Program-made: the position numbers and the translations under genes
Notes under the pieces: generated by a model
Seen by the model: only the letters and a program-made list of their open reading frames with translations
The model's database searches: none
Told to the model about the DNA's origin: nothing
DNA from: Rostratula benghalensis
Taxonomy: Eukaryota > Chordata > Aves > Charadriiformes > Rostratulidae
Assembly: GCA_013399305.1 (NCBI GenBank)
Contig: VXAI01000115.1
Coordinates: forward strand, 1,569,907 to 1,633,906
DNA: 64,000 bases
Direction: 5' to 3'
Shown here: piece by piece, positions 22,953 through 35,700 of the stretch
Position numbering within the stretch: the stretch's first letter is position 1
Layout: each line of letters starts with the position of its first letter

Positions 22953-25207
22953 TTCCTAATATAAAGAAATAGTCAATTTTGAAAGAGGAAAGAAGAACCA
23001 CCTTTTTATCCTTCTTGTTCTCTCCCATTATTCCCTTTCTTTAGCTTCTTCCCTCTTTGTGCTTAATAGCCAAGATACACAGCTGACTTGGGGAAACCTG
23101 CATTCATACCTGTTTTCTCCTGTGCAAGTAAGACATCAGAATTTAGCCTAGTCTTCCTCCTTTTTGTAAAATATTACCTGTCACTCACCAGCAAAGTCAG
23201 TGTATGGCAGGGCCTTTCCTTCACTTCTGTGTGCAAATGTGAGTAGGTGGCAAGGCATATTGAATACTCAAAATTGATTACATGTTCCTTAATGACCTCT
23301 GCAGGTCACCATAGACTTGGACAGAAGGACAAGTATGTGAGCTTCAACTTTTAATTAAAAATCTGCAGATTAACACGAAATTTTCTCCTTCACTTGCTTA
23401 ACAGTGTACTTAATTCAAGCCTGTGGTGTCATTATTGAATTAATATACAAGCTTTAATTTCCAAATTCCCTAAACATATCTCTATTTGCCTGTTTCCAAA
23501 AAACAGCAAGCCCCCTGCTTGTTTAAACAAAGGGCAAATATGACAGCAGGAAGACGGCATAGAAACAACAGCTGGTGCAGGAGATTATGAACTTGTTGAA
23601 AACAATCATAATAGTAAAAGACATTGTGCCTGCACCAACTTCAAGAGAAACTACAGTTCTTGGGCTACTTGCTCATAATTGTCCCTAGAAAAATATCCAT
23701 TAGAAACTGCAAAGCACAAAATATGAAATGCCTTGAGACATTTTTTGCCAGAATACCAGTTGCCTAAGAGGTTAAAAATACTTGGAAAGCTGCATACCCT
23801 GCAGTGTATGCTCTGTGGTGAGGAAGCACTGCTGAAATTAATACAGCTGTATTTTCAACTGGGGAAACTGTTTTCCATAGACTTGCACCACTATCTGGGG
23901 TCTGCACTCCTGTTTCCAATTATAGTTCTTTATTTTTCTCATTCCAGTGCAGGAAATATGTTCCCAACATTAATGTCACAACTAGAGTTGACTGAAAAGT
24001 TCCAAAGTCTGGGTAAACCAAAAGAAATAGAAAAAAAAAAAAAAAAAGAAAAAAGAAAAGATGAATAGCTTATAATTTAATTGAACCTCCTGTTTTTAAG
24101 GCATTTAGAGAACTGATGAAAACAACAAGGAGATAATTTTTTAACGGACTTTGTTTTTCAGCTCATTCTGCCCTGGACATCAATGACTAAGTAAGGTACA
24201 ACAGATATCAGTTGTTCACAGCCATTAACATATTGACCCCTTTTGCTTTCTGGAGTAGGTATGAAGAAACACTTGATTGCAGCAGCAGGGTTTCTGCAGT
24301 CTGTATCCCCAATCAAGAGAGAGGCCAACAAGATGTTATTGCTAGTAGTAACGTGAATGCAAAATTCTTACTGACAGAATTAATTGGACTATCAATTGAT
24401 TTATCTGCTTCATTTGCTACCCGTTCCTATTTCAAATTGTAGCACCTTTGCACCAAGAAATCTCCAGCTTTTCTGCTGGCAAAGACACCTGCAACAAGGA
24501 GAAACTCCCAAATATTGGAGGGCAGGATTAGACTACAAATGCTACTAGCGTCCTTGCACAAAGCGTGGCCAGTTCACACAGCTGAAAACTCTCTCAGACA
24601 TAAAAGCCAAGCAGCAGAGTGACTCTGAATCCTAATTGCTATTGCTAGCAAAAGCTCCCCATGCAACTGTGCCAAAATACATCATCAGCACAATGTGGCA
24701 GCACAGGGTGAAGGGGTGCACATAATTTTCATCATTCTGTAATGGCAAAAATGCTCACTGGAGAAGAGGATTTTTAAGCTTTCCTTTGCCTGTGGCTGTT
24801 ACGACCCTCACCCCTCATGGATGTCCCCAGACTCCAGAGCAGACTGCAAGGGCACAGAGAGGAGCATTCCTTCTGCTGCAGATGACCAGCTGGGCAGCTG
24901 GGAACACCTCCCTGTCTTGACCAGAAAAACCTCATGGAGAGCTATCTTTAATAGTTCTCAGATTTTACTTGTGTCCAGGACCCCTTAGCATCAGGCTTCG
25001 TGTATGGGCATAGCACGGAGCCAATTAGTGATCTCCTCAGGGCCATGAGCACAGCGTGAGCATTCACACTTACATTTTCAGAGCAGACAGCCAGAGATGA
25101 TCACAAAGTACCGAGCCGGCAGGGTGGACCAACATGCACCAAGCTGGCAATAAGACATTTTGATTTCTCTTTTTGTATGGTTGGGTGTTTACTTGCTGGG
25201 GTTGTTT
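22953..25207. other. Unique sequence, no gene seen
   Basis: Contains an A17 run (24031-24047) at the end of a 111-codon + frame (23733-24068) that resembles no protein I know. The patch 24780-25140 is GC-richer but not CpG-rich. Confidence 0.5.
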
Positions 25208-25689
25208 TTAAAGTTTGCTTACCCCCACTCCCCCGCCCCAGCTCCTTCCTCTGTTAAATGCATTTTCCCTCATGGCTGAATTGATTTTTGGTCCCAGAAA
25301 GGTGAAGTTGTCTATTAAGTAGAAGTGTGCTGGCTGCAGGCTGCAGGGCAGCGTGTTCGGGGGAGCTGCAGGCACAGCACGGCGATTCATTTCTGTGCTA
25401 CTCTGTTGTTTTGTCATGAAAGCACAGCCTAACTGAAGATAGTTAGTCTTTAATGAATAAAGCCCTCTGTAATTTCCAGCTGTGGCCATGTAATCAGCAT
25501 TCATCCGCATGAAAAAGATTTTTTTGTGCCCATATTTCATTTTGATGTGCATCTGTGCCCATATTTTGCCCTTCTTCAGATTGGGTTGACAGTTTTCATC
25601 TTTATTAGTTCTGCCTTTCACTTCTGTCTTCCCATTTGTGTCAGAAAACAGAAACAAAACCCCAGAAAGCCCCAAATAGATTGCATTAT
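25208..25689. other. Sequence with a 155-codon minus-strand open frame, coding status unsupported
   Basis: A minus-strand frame (25208-25675) stays open for 155 codons. Its product is Lys/Asn-rich at the N-terminus and shows no domain, signal peptide or membrane segment that I recognise. The same DNA has a direct repeat TGTGCCCATATTT at about 25536 and 25565 and looks more like unique non-coding or enhancer-like DNA than an exon. Confidence 0.35.
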
Positions 25690-26426
25690 CTAATAGTTTA
25701 ATAGAGCTCTCCTCTGACCTTGATCATTTCAATTAATTAAATTCTGTTTGGTTTTGCCCATTATTTTCCAAATCACTTTATTGTAGTACATTAGATCTTT
25801 TCTATCCTGTTATTTTTGGTCACTCTCTCCCTCTCCACAGCACCACTGTGCCACTGCAACACACTTTTTAATTAGTTTCACCACAGTCATCAGCTTTGTG
25901 ATTATCTCTCCATCTTGAACACCTGGTCTGACTTTAGAAATGACTTGCCATCTGGTCAAATACTGGGTAATTATAACAATTTAATAGCAGGATAAAATAA
26001 TGTTGGTTAAGAGACTTGATTGTTCCCTCCATTCCTTTGTCTCATGCAGTTTGGTTGCATTACTTCAAATTAAATTAAAATCCCATCATCAAGTTATCGC
26101 TCTTGGGTGGTTTCTTTTTTTTCCATTCATTCACAATACTCATAAACATCTCCTGGAGTTAGTTTAGTTTTAGACTCTCCAGACATTATGTCTCTAAGAA
26201 CTGCGTGAATTACTGCTTTAGATTCACTGATATGATACTTATTCTATAACTTCCATTGCATATCAATAAATGAAGCAGTAAATGGGTCTTGTCTGGCAAG
26301 TAAATGCTGAGACAACTGCAGGGGAGCCATTTGTCAGGAACACACACAAATGGAATCTCACTAATGTGCTACAAAATGGTTTTTTTCTGTACAGTTTAAT
26401 ACTACTATATGCATACTCTTGGCAGC

Positions 26427-26446
26427 TGGTACGCTGCACCGTACCA
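26427..26446. repeat. Inverted repeat, 7-bp arms
   Basis: Arms TGGTACG (26427-26433) and CGTACCA (26440-26446) flank a 6-base loop. Both arms contain CpG, which is unusual in this CpG-poor neighbourhood. Confidence 0.8.
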
Positions 26447-26761
26447 TAAATAAGCTGATTCTTGTGAAAAAGTCAGTGGATCGAATAATGAACTTCATGC
26501 CGTCTGGTCATTTTATGATTGGCTCATTTTACAACACTTGGGTGAATTAGGTGTTTTTACCCCCTTTAGATATTGGCTAAGAAAAGTATTCGTGAAACAA
26601 CTTCTCAAGCTTTTTTAGTGTACTACCAGCAGCTGGTATGGAAAAGTAAATAGATGTGGTTCGTATAACTTTCTTTTACATTATGTAAAGAAAAAAATAC
26701 TATCTAGATGCTTTTTACACTTAAATCCTTTCAGCATTTTTAGTTTGCTGAAGTATATTGT

Positions 26762-26794
26762 TGTAATTATTCAGATTGCATGATGATAATTACA
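26762..26794. repeat. Inverted repeat with a homeodomain core in each arm
   Basis: Arms TGTAATTAT (26762-26770) and ATAATTACA (26786-26794) are perfect complements around a 15-base spacer. Each arm contains TAATTA, so the layout could bind a pair of homeodomain proteins. Confidence 0.8.
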
Positions 26795-26800
26795 GTAACA

Positions 26801-29800
26801 AAAGCTATAATAAAGTATCTTTCCATTGGGAAATGAATGAGAAGAAGAACCCTTTTGTAACTTTTTTTTTTCAGGTGCTACTGGCATAAAAAAAGGGCCT
26901 ATTTAATTTTCTTGGGATTCTTTCTTGTATAAATACCAAAGAGTATTAGGTTGATTTTTTATCCAGGTCTCTGGGAAACTAAATACTTTTGTCATGTAAT
27001 GCTTCCTCCTAGCACACACCAAGTTTGGTCTGAAAAAGCATCAAGTCTATAAAACAAAGAAAACATTATTGGAGGTGAAGAATGATAAGGGACATGGAAT
27101 AAATCTGGAAAGCCAATGATAATGGCAGTATTGTCCACATAACAAATAAAATTCCCCTTATTATATCTAATACACACAGGATGTGGCAGAGAGTGGCCTG
27201 AAACTTTATCCTCATCCACTGGAGAGGAGACTGCACCACCACTGATTGTGGTCACACTCTCTGTGTCCAAAACTAGGAGCTGGACCCAAGCTTTGTCCTG
27301 GACACTGCATTTCCCTGGGTCTCTAAGGGCTGGGCTGCTTTTTCACCTCTGCTGTCACGTACCCTATCCTCTGCTGCAACATGAGGAGAGCTCACAGGTG
27401 GCTCCCTGGCCCTGCAAAGCAGCCTCTGTGGTGGTCATCCAGAAACTACTTCAGCTACTCCTTGCTTGGAAAAGCTGCCTCTTTGCCCTGCCTCTTTATT
27501 TGCAGAGGAATGCATCTGTGAAGAGTTGTTTGATCCTCCAAAAACTCCTCTCTCCTGTCCCCATCTCATTTTGTGCTGCCTGCTGTACCTTTTAGCCACA
27601 GAAATTACTTCACATCCTGGGCAAGTTTGCTGCAGGTCTTGGGTGTGCACCTCTCCAAGTTCCTTTGTCAGGGTGCTATTTTTATCCAAATTCTTAAAAC
27701 CTAATAGCAGTTAGATCAAAATACTACCAAATAGAAGAGATCCCTATGACATCAGCCTCTCCATGAGCCTAACACACTTTTCCCTGCTCACCTGAAGGTT
27801 ACAACTACCCACTCTCCAGAGCTTTTGGGCTTTTGTTTGTAAAAAAATAGTCCTTTAAAGCCTCAAATAACCAAATGGAAGAAATACACATGCACAAAAA
27901 GGCTTTTTTAGTATAAACATATGTCATCAGTACAACCTTGACTTTTCAGGAGCAGAAAATTATTTTTGCAACAAATTGTATAATCTACCCAAACTATTTT
28001 TACTTAATCAGAATGTTCAGAGAAACAGGGGGTTTAGTTAAAGTCTCTTCATTAGGACCTTGCCACTGCTAGGCACTCTAATAGGTAAATTTAAGTCTTA
28101 ACTCTGCAATCAGTTCCACTTGGGTAAGCTCTTACACAGAACCGCACTGGTGTCTGATTGCAGAACTGAGGTCATGGTGATGCAGCTACACCGTGGCCCT
28201 AGGTTCCATGTGGCACAGTTCTGCATGACAAATACCTAAATCTTCATCTGATAATTGACTTACATTATCTAGGAAGTCTAAGGAACAAAACCTCAAGGTT
28301 AAAACAGGATAATTGTTGTTGATTTGCATAAAGATGTGGTAGCAGGATTTCTGTATTTTTTTATATAAATACATGCCTTTCATAAATAAAACACTCTCTG
28401 CTGAAAAATAAAAAAGGTGGGATCCACTCTGTCTCACTTAGGTAAGAGATTTTAGATGTTACATGAAGCAGCAGTGAGTAGCAGTGAGTGCTTCCCACTG
28501 TCACTGCATGTTTCCAGGTAGTATGAGGGATGTGCTGCAGAAAGGAGCAATCCTCCCTTCCACACACATTCCTCTTGCTCCACTGTCTCCTGAGCCCACT
28601 TCTTTCTCTTCTTGTGTTTGCCCAGCCAGTGTGGTTATGTTGGTTACAAAGCAAACCAGAGCAGCCAGCCAGCTCTAGATTAAAATTCACTGCGTTGAAA
28701 AGCCTGGTTGTTTTCACTCAGAGGGGATCCATATCCTGGTGTTCCGCCTTATTCTTGCAGAAAGGAGGAGGAGGTTGAGGGAGCAGAGAGATGATACCTG
28801 ACTGAAGGACATATCAGGTGCCCTGGATGCTCTCAGCAGACCTAGCCACTCTGGAGCATTCCAAAGGCAATTGTTTCTTCCCCTTGGCTAAGCGTACACC
28901 AGCTCTGTGACAGTGCTTTCAGCAGGGACCTTGATTGAAGTTCCATGTGGGTGCCTCTCTCAAGCAGATTGTTTTCCTGCTGTTCCAAACTCACTGGTAC
29001 AGTTTTGGTAGGCATAGGTCATGAAAATTGAGACTTTCAGAAATAAAACCAAAAGTTTCACTAATTGCAGCAGAGGCAGGGTGTCATTTGGGAAGAGAAT
29101 TAAAATACTATTCAGAGGTGATTTAACCCAACGTGAAATAAATTCAGGGTATGAAACAGGTGATCAGAGGTGGTCTTAATGCTGAAGAAAGTAACTGCTG
29201 GGATGAAACTTCAAGAAACTCAGAGAATAACTTTTATTCATAACCCTATTGAAAATTTAATGCTATCAGTTTGTGTGCACGTGTGATTAATCTTTATTCC
29301 CTTAATGTTCATTGTATTTTCCAATAGCTAGGCCATGCTCTTCCAGTCTCACAAATCTGAAACTGCTAAATCTGATTTCAATTCCAAAAAATAAGATACA
29401 GATTGAGAGTTTCAGAGGGTTGATCACACGGTTTGTAGTGAACATGAGGCATGCTTAGTGGAGGACTGGTTTAAGACCAACTAGTTGATCTACGGGTTTA
29501 TCAACCAAAAGAACTAATGCAATTTGCAAAACCACAGGCAGTCCATATAAACCAGGAAAATAAGTCATATCTGAAAACAGTAAGTTCAACTTTGTGCATT
29601 GATATTATTAGAGGTTGTTATTTGTGTGTTATGATTGATCTTGACTGAAACTTACAAGAGATACAGAAAGCTGAAAACCAGAGACCCATAGGTGTTGGGT
29701 TGTGTCAGCAGGGACAACTGTCCTTAGAGTGTTCTTTTTCATTTTCTGTAATGAAAAGGTGATGGGAAAGAGAGAAATGAAAATGTGAGGGAGGGAGCTG

Positions 29801-30049
29801 AGTCATACAGCTTAGCCTCTGGATATGGTATTAGGATCGCTGAAGAAAGTGGTTCCCCAAGGAAATTTGTACATGAAGTACTGACATCATGTTCATGCAG
29901 TCCCTTGCATAAGATACCTCTCTTTAAGTGTTACAACTTCAAAGAGCAGAATCACATTCACTCTATCTTCTCTGCTCTGTTCACATCTTAATAGGTTTGT
30001 TTTTTTTTTCTCTTGTTGCCAATGAAAAGTTTTGGTGGGCTTGCAAACA
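26801..30049. other. Unique sequence, no gene seen
   Basis: No convincing exon. The part at 27240-27690 is GC-richer and open in several frames on both strands (up to 115 codons) without recognisable content. A small 10-bp duplication (AGCAGTGAGT twice) lies near 28470. Confidence 0.5.
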
Positions 30050-30091
30050 GGGCCTGCACCCAGGACCTCAAGGTGAGAGGCTGAGCCAACT
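30050..30091 (-). repeat. Possible degraded tRNA-derived (SINE-like) fragment
   Basis: On the minus strand, TTGGCTCAG resembles a Pol III A box, and GAGGTCCTGGGTGCAGGCCC resembles the end of a tRNA with its T arm (usual GGTTCRANYCC), with two mismatches. The distance between the boxes (about 27 bases) is shorter than in tRNA (about 45), so a deletion or chance similarity must be assumed. Confidence 0.22.
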
Positions 30092-32173
30092 GAACTCAAT
30101 AAATGAATTACTTCAAAGGTAGTAGCTGATTGAAAAGTTCAGGTGAAGTCTAGCCGCTCCAGGAAGAATGACAGAGGGACTCTATTAGCATGCATTACTC
30201 CAGTGTCTCTGGAAAGCAAGCAAGCAAACAAACACACAGTCAGAACTATCATTCTCATGCACTAGTAAGGACTGTGTTTTATATAGACCTAGCTGAGCTA
30301 CAGGAAAGCTCTGTTAAAGTTGACATTCTCTTGGTGCACACTATAAAAACTAATGCAATGGAAGATCTCCTTGGCAATCAGATATTACTCTTAGACAAAG
30401 CTTTTTCTTGTGCACGTATGTGACTGTTACCACTACAGATTGTATTAGTGATCCATCTAGCCTGATGTTATTTCTCAGAAAATGCCAAATATTTCCAATA
30501 AATGGACAAGAAATTCTTGTTCACATTTTGTAATAACCTATTCATTCTCCTTGATTAGTGTTAGCCCTGTGCCTTGAAACAAGAAGATTTATACTTCTCT
30601 AGTGAAATTTCCAACTGTTAAAGCAGTACCAGCAGATAATAGTTTTGCACAGACTCTTGTATGTTCTTCAGAATATTTTGACAATATTGTAATCCTTCAG
30701 AAAATGCTGCAAGATTAAAATTTGTGGTGCAATGAAGTGCAACAGATGAAGTTTTCTGTCTGTCCTGATTTCTGTATCTGTATCTGTAGGCCTCTGTCCA
30801 GAAAGAACAGCTTCATGTGGATCAGGAATTTCTGGCTAACTTGAGACTCCTATAACAGGTTTTCCTTCATGTGGTTTGTTTTACAGAATTCATGTAAGGA
30901 TACAAACAGAGCAAGATAGGCAATGTCTTGTATTCCATATCACTGACCCTTCCTAGTAAATCAATGTATTGTCCCCAAATGCTGCTGTTTTGTAACCACG
31001 TGAAGGTCACATCAGAAGTGTCTGAGAAAGTGGTGTCTGAATATAGGTCAGTGTAAGTGCATCAGTTTCTTTTATGAGCATCTAAGTCCAGTACCTCAAG
31101 AATTTTGTTCATTGCCTTGAGTCAACAATTAGAGTAATAGCATTACTCATAAAGTGATGCCGGTGAAGTCTCAGAGGTTGCACCAGCCATCTACGCTAGC
31201 CAGAGATGTTAGATGCTTTCCTGTGCTGACTGTAGGAGTGTGGGTGCCCATCCATGCCACAGCCACAGACTACGTCTGAGCAAGGTCTCTGTTTCCCCAT
31301 TGTTTGCTGCCCTGGCCAGATGCAGTCCATCATCCCTTTGAGAAACCACTGCGCATCACTTGGTGGACTGCTGAGTAACAGGCTCCTGCTGTTGCAGTCG
31401 TCCCACCTACAGCTGGCCAGGGCTGCACCAACTCCAGCAAATGTGTTTCCGCAGAACAATGCTGTCTTTGTTGGGTGTTAAGAGCGTTTGAACAGCTGCA
31501 CTTCCATAGGAATATAGCCCCCAAATAAAGCCTGCCTGTATTTAGGCCCAAACAGAATCCCTCCTTCACACCCAATTTCAAGGGCGAAAGATTGAACGCA
31601 GTATTTACATTTCATATACGGGCAAGACGTCTGGAACCCTTATAAAAACATCATTATATTTATATTCTGCATATGCAGAACCATAGACTCATTATGTCAA
31701 AGTGATGCCAAATCAGAGACTAACACCTACACCTGATTATGAAGCAATAATATTTTTTGCTAAAAAGTATTTATGTTATATATGGTATTTCCATCATGTC
31801 TACAATAGCACCAGTGATCAATTATAAATCTTGTAAAGCTTGCCTGCCTCACTCTTCAAGTGGATTATTGTTAAAAGGTCCCTAGAGACCATCAAGTGAC
31901 ATAAGTTATTCCCCATTAAATGGAAAATTGTTCTAGTGGCCAAAGAAGCTAATGTTGTGATGTTTTCTGTACCAGAAATCTTGAAATTTTAGCTTGCTGC
32001 ATTTTGAAAAGAAATCCAGTGCACTTCATAATGATACCATGGTGTTCTCTAATAATTATTCTTGTAAGAAAAGTTATTAGCATTCTTTTCAACAGTTTTA
32101 AGCACTTACTTTGACTTTACTAATAAACTGCAGAACAGATAACAATAATTCCTCAATATTGATCCATCTGTCT
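30092..32173. other. Unique sequence, no gene seen
   Basis: AT-rich. It contains a perfect 16-bp palindrome at 31665-31680. No transposon or exon is recognised. Confidence 0.5.
31665..31680. repeat. Perfect 16-bp palindrome
   Basis: TTCTGCATATGCAGAA has no spacer and full dyad symmetry. It could be a dimeric factor site; the centre GCATATGC resembles a POU/octamer half-site pair. Confidence 0.85.
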
Positions 32174-32743
32174 TCAGTTTGCTTGAAGCATTGGAAAATG
32201 TCCTGAGAGGTTTTCTTCATTCTGTAATCTGCTGCCATACTTAACATTTATCTTCAGTAGACTGATGTTTTCTTTCCAACACAACAGCAGAGCTCCACGT
32301 TGTGCAAAGTACCAACTGGGGTTGACCTTGGGAAATAATATTGACAGTGACACCCTGTCAGTTTGTCTCAGACTGGATCTCTCACTAAGTCTCTGTGACA
32401 TATGGACTGTATTCAAAACATCTGAGCCAGATAATCTTTTTCTAGATGTTTTTGCTTCCAGTTTCAAGAATACACAGGGAACAATGTTTTGGTAAAGGTC
32501 AGGAAAAAAAAAAAAAGTTTCATAAGTCAGTGGAGGGAAGGGCATAATGTTGGGTATTTTAGTGGTCATCCATAGACCATCAGGGTGCAAAGAGGATATT
32601 TGAGCATCTGACATTTTGGCAGTGACAAAGGCTGCAGCTTTTCTGCAAAGGCAGTCTGTCAATGCAGCTGGTAAGACTGAAAATTCTGTTAATAAGCTCA
32701 GTAACTCTTTGTTATCCTGACCACTGTATCCTTGATGTCTCAT
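32174..32743 (-). other. Longest open frame of the window (189 codons), coding status unsupported
   Basis: A minus-strand frame without a stop for 189 codons. The product is Leu/Ser-rich and I recognise no domain, signal peptide or repeat. The reading frame crosses an A13 run (about 32505-32517), which gives it a Phe stretch. In 64 kb of sequence of this composition one open frame of such length is not surprising. It could be a relic of an old transposon or processed gene, but I have no match to offer. Confidence 0.2.
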
Positions 32744-35700
32744 AATAAAAAATTAATTTATAAAATAGACATTACAAGGGAAACCAGTGTAGCTCTCCAG
32801 AAAGCATGTGGTATTTATTGTATCTTAGAGAAAGAACAGACACAAACTTTTAAATCTGAATATGATTTAATATTTGCAGTACTAGTATATACATAAACAG
32901 TAGAAAATAATATCCCATAGTGAAATATGAACCCGAGCAAGTTAGGGAGAATCATATATTTTGCAAGAAAATCCCTCTTAAGATCCAATTAGATACCTGA
33001 AATTTCACCTGCTTAATGATTTGCATACTTAACTCAATAGCATGGCTTCTGCTGCCTGCTCCCAAGCCATGGCTCAAACAGCTCCAACACAGTGTGGAAA
33101 TACTCCTTGTTGATGAGGTCAGACTAAGTTCTAAGCAGTTTAAAAAGCGCTTTAGCCTCAGTCTGTGCCTGGGTTAAAGCGTATTATTAAAATCTGTTCA
33201 TGCCCTTGTTAGATCTTAAATTTAATAGCCACTCTTTTCCTTAGAAGTATTTTGTAGTTTAGGCAGGTCCTAATGAAATAAAGCATGATTGTCTTATTTA
33301 CGTTGCTGCCCTCCACCACCCTGTCTCAGATGCTGAAAAGAAGGATTACTCCCTGTCTCACCTTTTACTCAGGTGCGTATCTCGTGCCTAGCAAGTGTAT
33401 CTCCTTATTTCACTTTGTGCAAGAACTTTTCATTTTATTTATTTATTTATTTGTTTATTTGAAAAACACTTTGATGAGAGGAAGAATATCACATCAAAGA
33501 CAAAACAAACAAGTAAACAACAGAAAGTATTACAACCCTCTTCTCTGGCAAACCCACCAAACTGCCATGCTCAGTGCTGAATATGGCACATAGATGCTGC
33601 TTTTTCTGGACGCAGAGCCCCCTTTGTTACAGAATTTGGACAGTGCGGTCTTTGTCCTTTACAGTTACTATTATTCATTATTATACATGTGCACCTGATT
33701 CAACTAAAACTGCAGAAAATATAGCTCAGTTAGGAAGATTAAGAACTGACCACAAGAGAAAAGCTGTTGGAAGGCACTTGAAAAAATGTTGTATACTTTT
33801 TAGTTACCCAAAGCCAGTGTCAACCATGAAATATGCCTTCTTGATCATCCAGTATGGGATAATCAGCTGTTTTGGTTAGATAACTGGCATCCTCAGTGAC
33901 TCTGCAGTTACCAGAAGGCTGCTTTTCATACAGAGTTGTGACTCCCTGTTGCACGCTTTTCCACTGTGCCTGAGATTGTAGGTAAGGCAGCAGAGTTGCT
34001 GTAGCAGCTCGAACCCAAGCGGGTTCCCATGAGGTTCCCATTGGGACCTGAGAAGAGCCTCTACCGGTTCTGCTCACCACAGCATGGCCATCTCAGCAAT
34101 GCAGGGAACTGATCCAGTCACGCACCTGGTGATCAGCCAGAGACACCTCGCCTCCAAATGCATTTTGAAAAAAGGCAACTCCCTAACACCGGTTTTATTA
34201 GGGGAGTAATTCTGATGCTAAAGAGCAAAACAGTAAGAATCACAGAATCACAGAATTCTGGCAGCTACTGCTTTATTGTTAGTTTCTTAAACACTGTTAT
34301 TATTCCTTTTTTTTTTTTTCCCATTTGCTCATCAGCTGTTTTTGTGTGGGAAGCATTTCACTTCCCAGGAGCACAGCTTTTACCAGCTAAGTAGCAGAGG
34401 GCTATTACCGACTAGTCCATTGTTTGCACATTACCTGGGCTTGCATGTCTATTTTGGAGGCCCTTGTTGCTCATAATGTTCTCAGCTGGTGAGGGATGAA
34501 AGTGCTTATGGGAGTCATACCATCTAGAGTCATGCCGTGACATCCTGACTTGGAGCTCTCACTGGTTGTAAGCCATTTGAGAAGCAGCAGAGTTCTTATG
34601 AAACTGGCATGACTGAGGCAGAAACAGGGTGACACTGTCCTCATGTGCCACTGTGGAGTTTCTACTTCCTTCCATTGTCACTGGTGACTGTGTGTCCTAG
34701 AAGGCAAGATGCCTTCAGTTTTTTATGATTCTCTCTCCAGCCTTACTTGAATGGCTTGAAGAGTGTTGGAGGCAAATGCTTTGTAAAAAGTTTTAAAAAA
34801 AGTGGGGGCAAGAACAGATTCATGGAGGAATCCTGTCATCTTCAAATTGTGTTATTTCAGCTTGTTGTCTAGAACTTCTACAGCAGTGCCACTCTGAAAG
34901 CATCGTTCCTATAGTGACTCATCAAAAAGCATCTTTACAAATTTGGCTGGTAAGACAACATGCCAGATGGCAATGTATGCTGCTGTCAAGTGAAAAAAAA
35001 AAAAAAAAATATGGCCATTATCATTGTCTGCTACAGAACTGGAATAAAATGGGGGGGGTCTTTTCTGCAAAGGTGATAAAGGCCCAATAGGTAAAGCAAT
35101 ACTGGATCTACAGTTCTTTGAAATATTTGTTGCTCTAGAGATTTGTAAATGAGCTCAGAAGTGATAACTAACTGGACAGAACGTTTTCTGGTGTAGCAAT
35201 TGCCTCAGTCTTCTGCAATAACTTAGATAGACTTGTTCTTCTGGATGCATTAGGATATTCAAACAGAGAGCTGTGCTGTGCTGTGATATTATGTAGTATT
35301 TCCAATGGACTTGTGTGAAGGCTTCCCTTCCTTGGATGGCTTAGCATTAATCATGTGGAATCAAAGCAGCAAATAGTAGACAGATTGCAGACTAACCTGA
35401 TCCTGACCACATCACAACTGGTCTTTCAGCTAATAAATGCAAATAGTCTTGCTTCTTGCTGGTAAATTGACAGTACAAGGCTATGGCTTTGGTATTAAAG
35501 TGTTTGCAGAGGGCATTGCAGACTCAATAACATGGATTCTATCACTGGCCGTACAGAAGATTTAACACCTCCTCTACCACAGTGTAGCAAACTGATGTTA
35601 GGTAATATAAACTTGAGAAGATTTGTATAGCCACTTGGACACCCAGGAAAATCCTACTTTTACAAAAACCCCTAAAGCCAGCCATGCACGTTCAGGAGTC

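Larger units (their letters stand above)
25690..26800. promoter_or_regulatory. Candidate conserved non-coding element, homeodomain-motif rich
   Basis: About 1.1 kb free of recognised repeats and dense in TAAT-type homeodomain cores: AATTAATTAAAT near 25732, TTTTTAATTAG near 25866, GGTAATTATAAC near 25967, AAATTAAATTAAAA near 26068 and two TAATTA sites at 26764 and 26787. It also has a ONECUT-like ATCAATA near 26262 and two inverted repeats (26427-26446 and 26762-26794). No exon is visible. The texture fits a deeply conserved developmental enhancer, but conservation was not tested. Confidence 0.4.
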
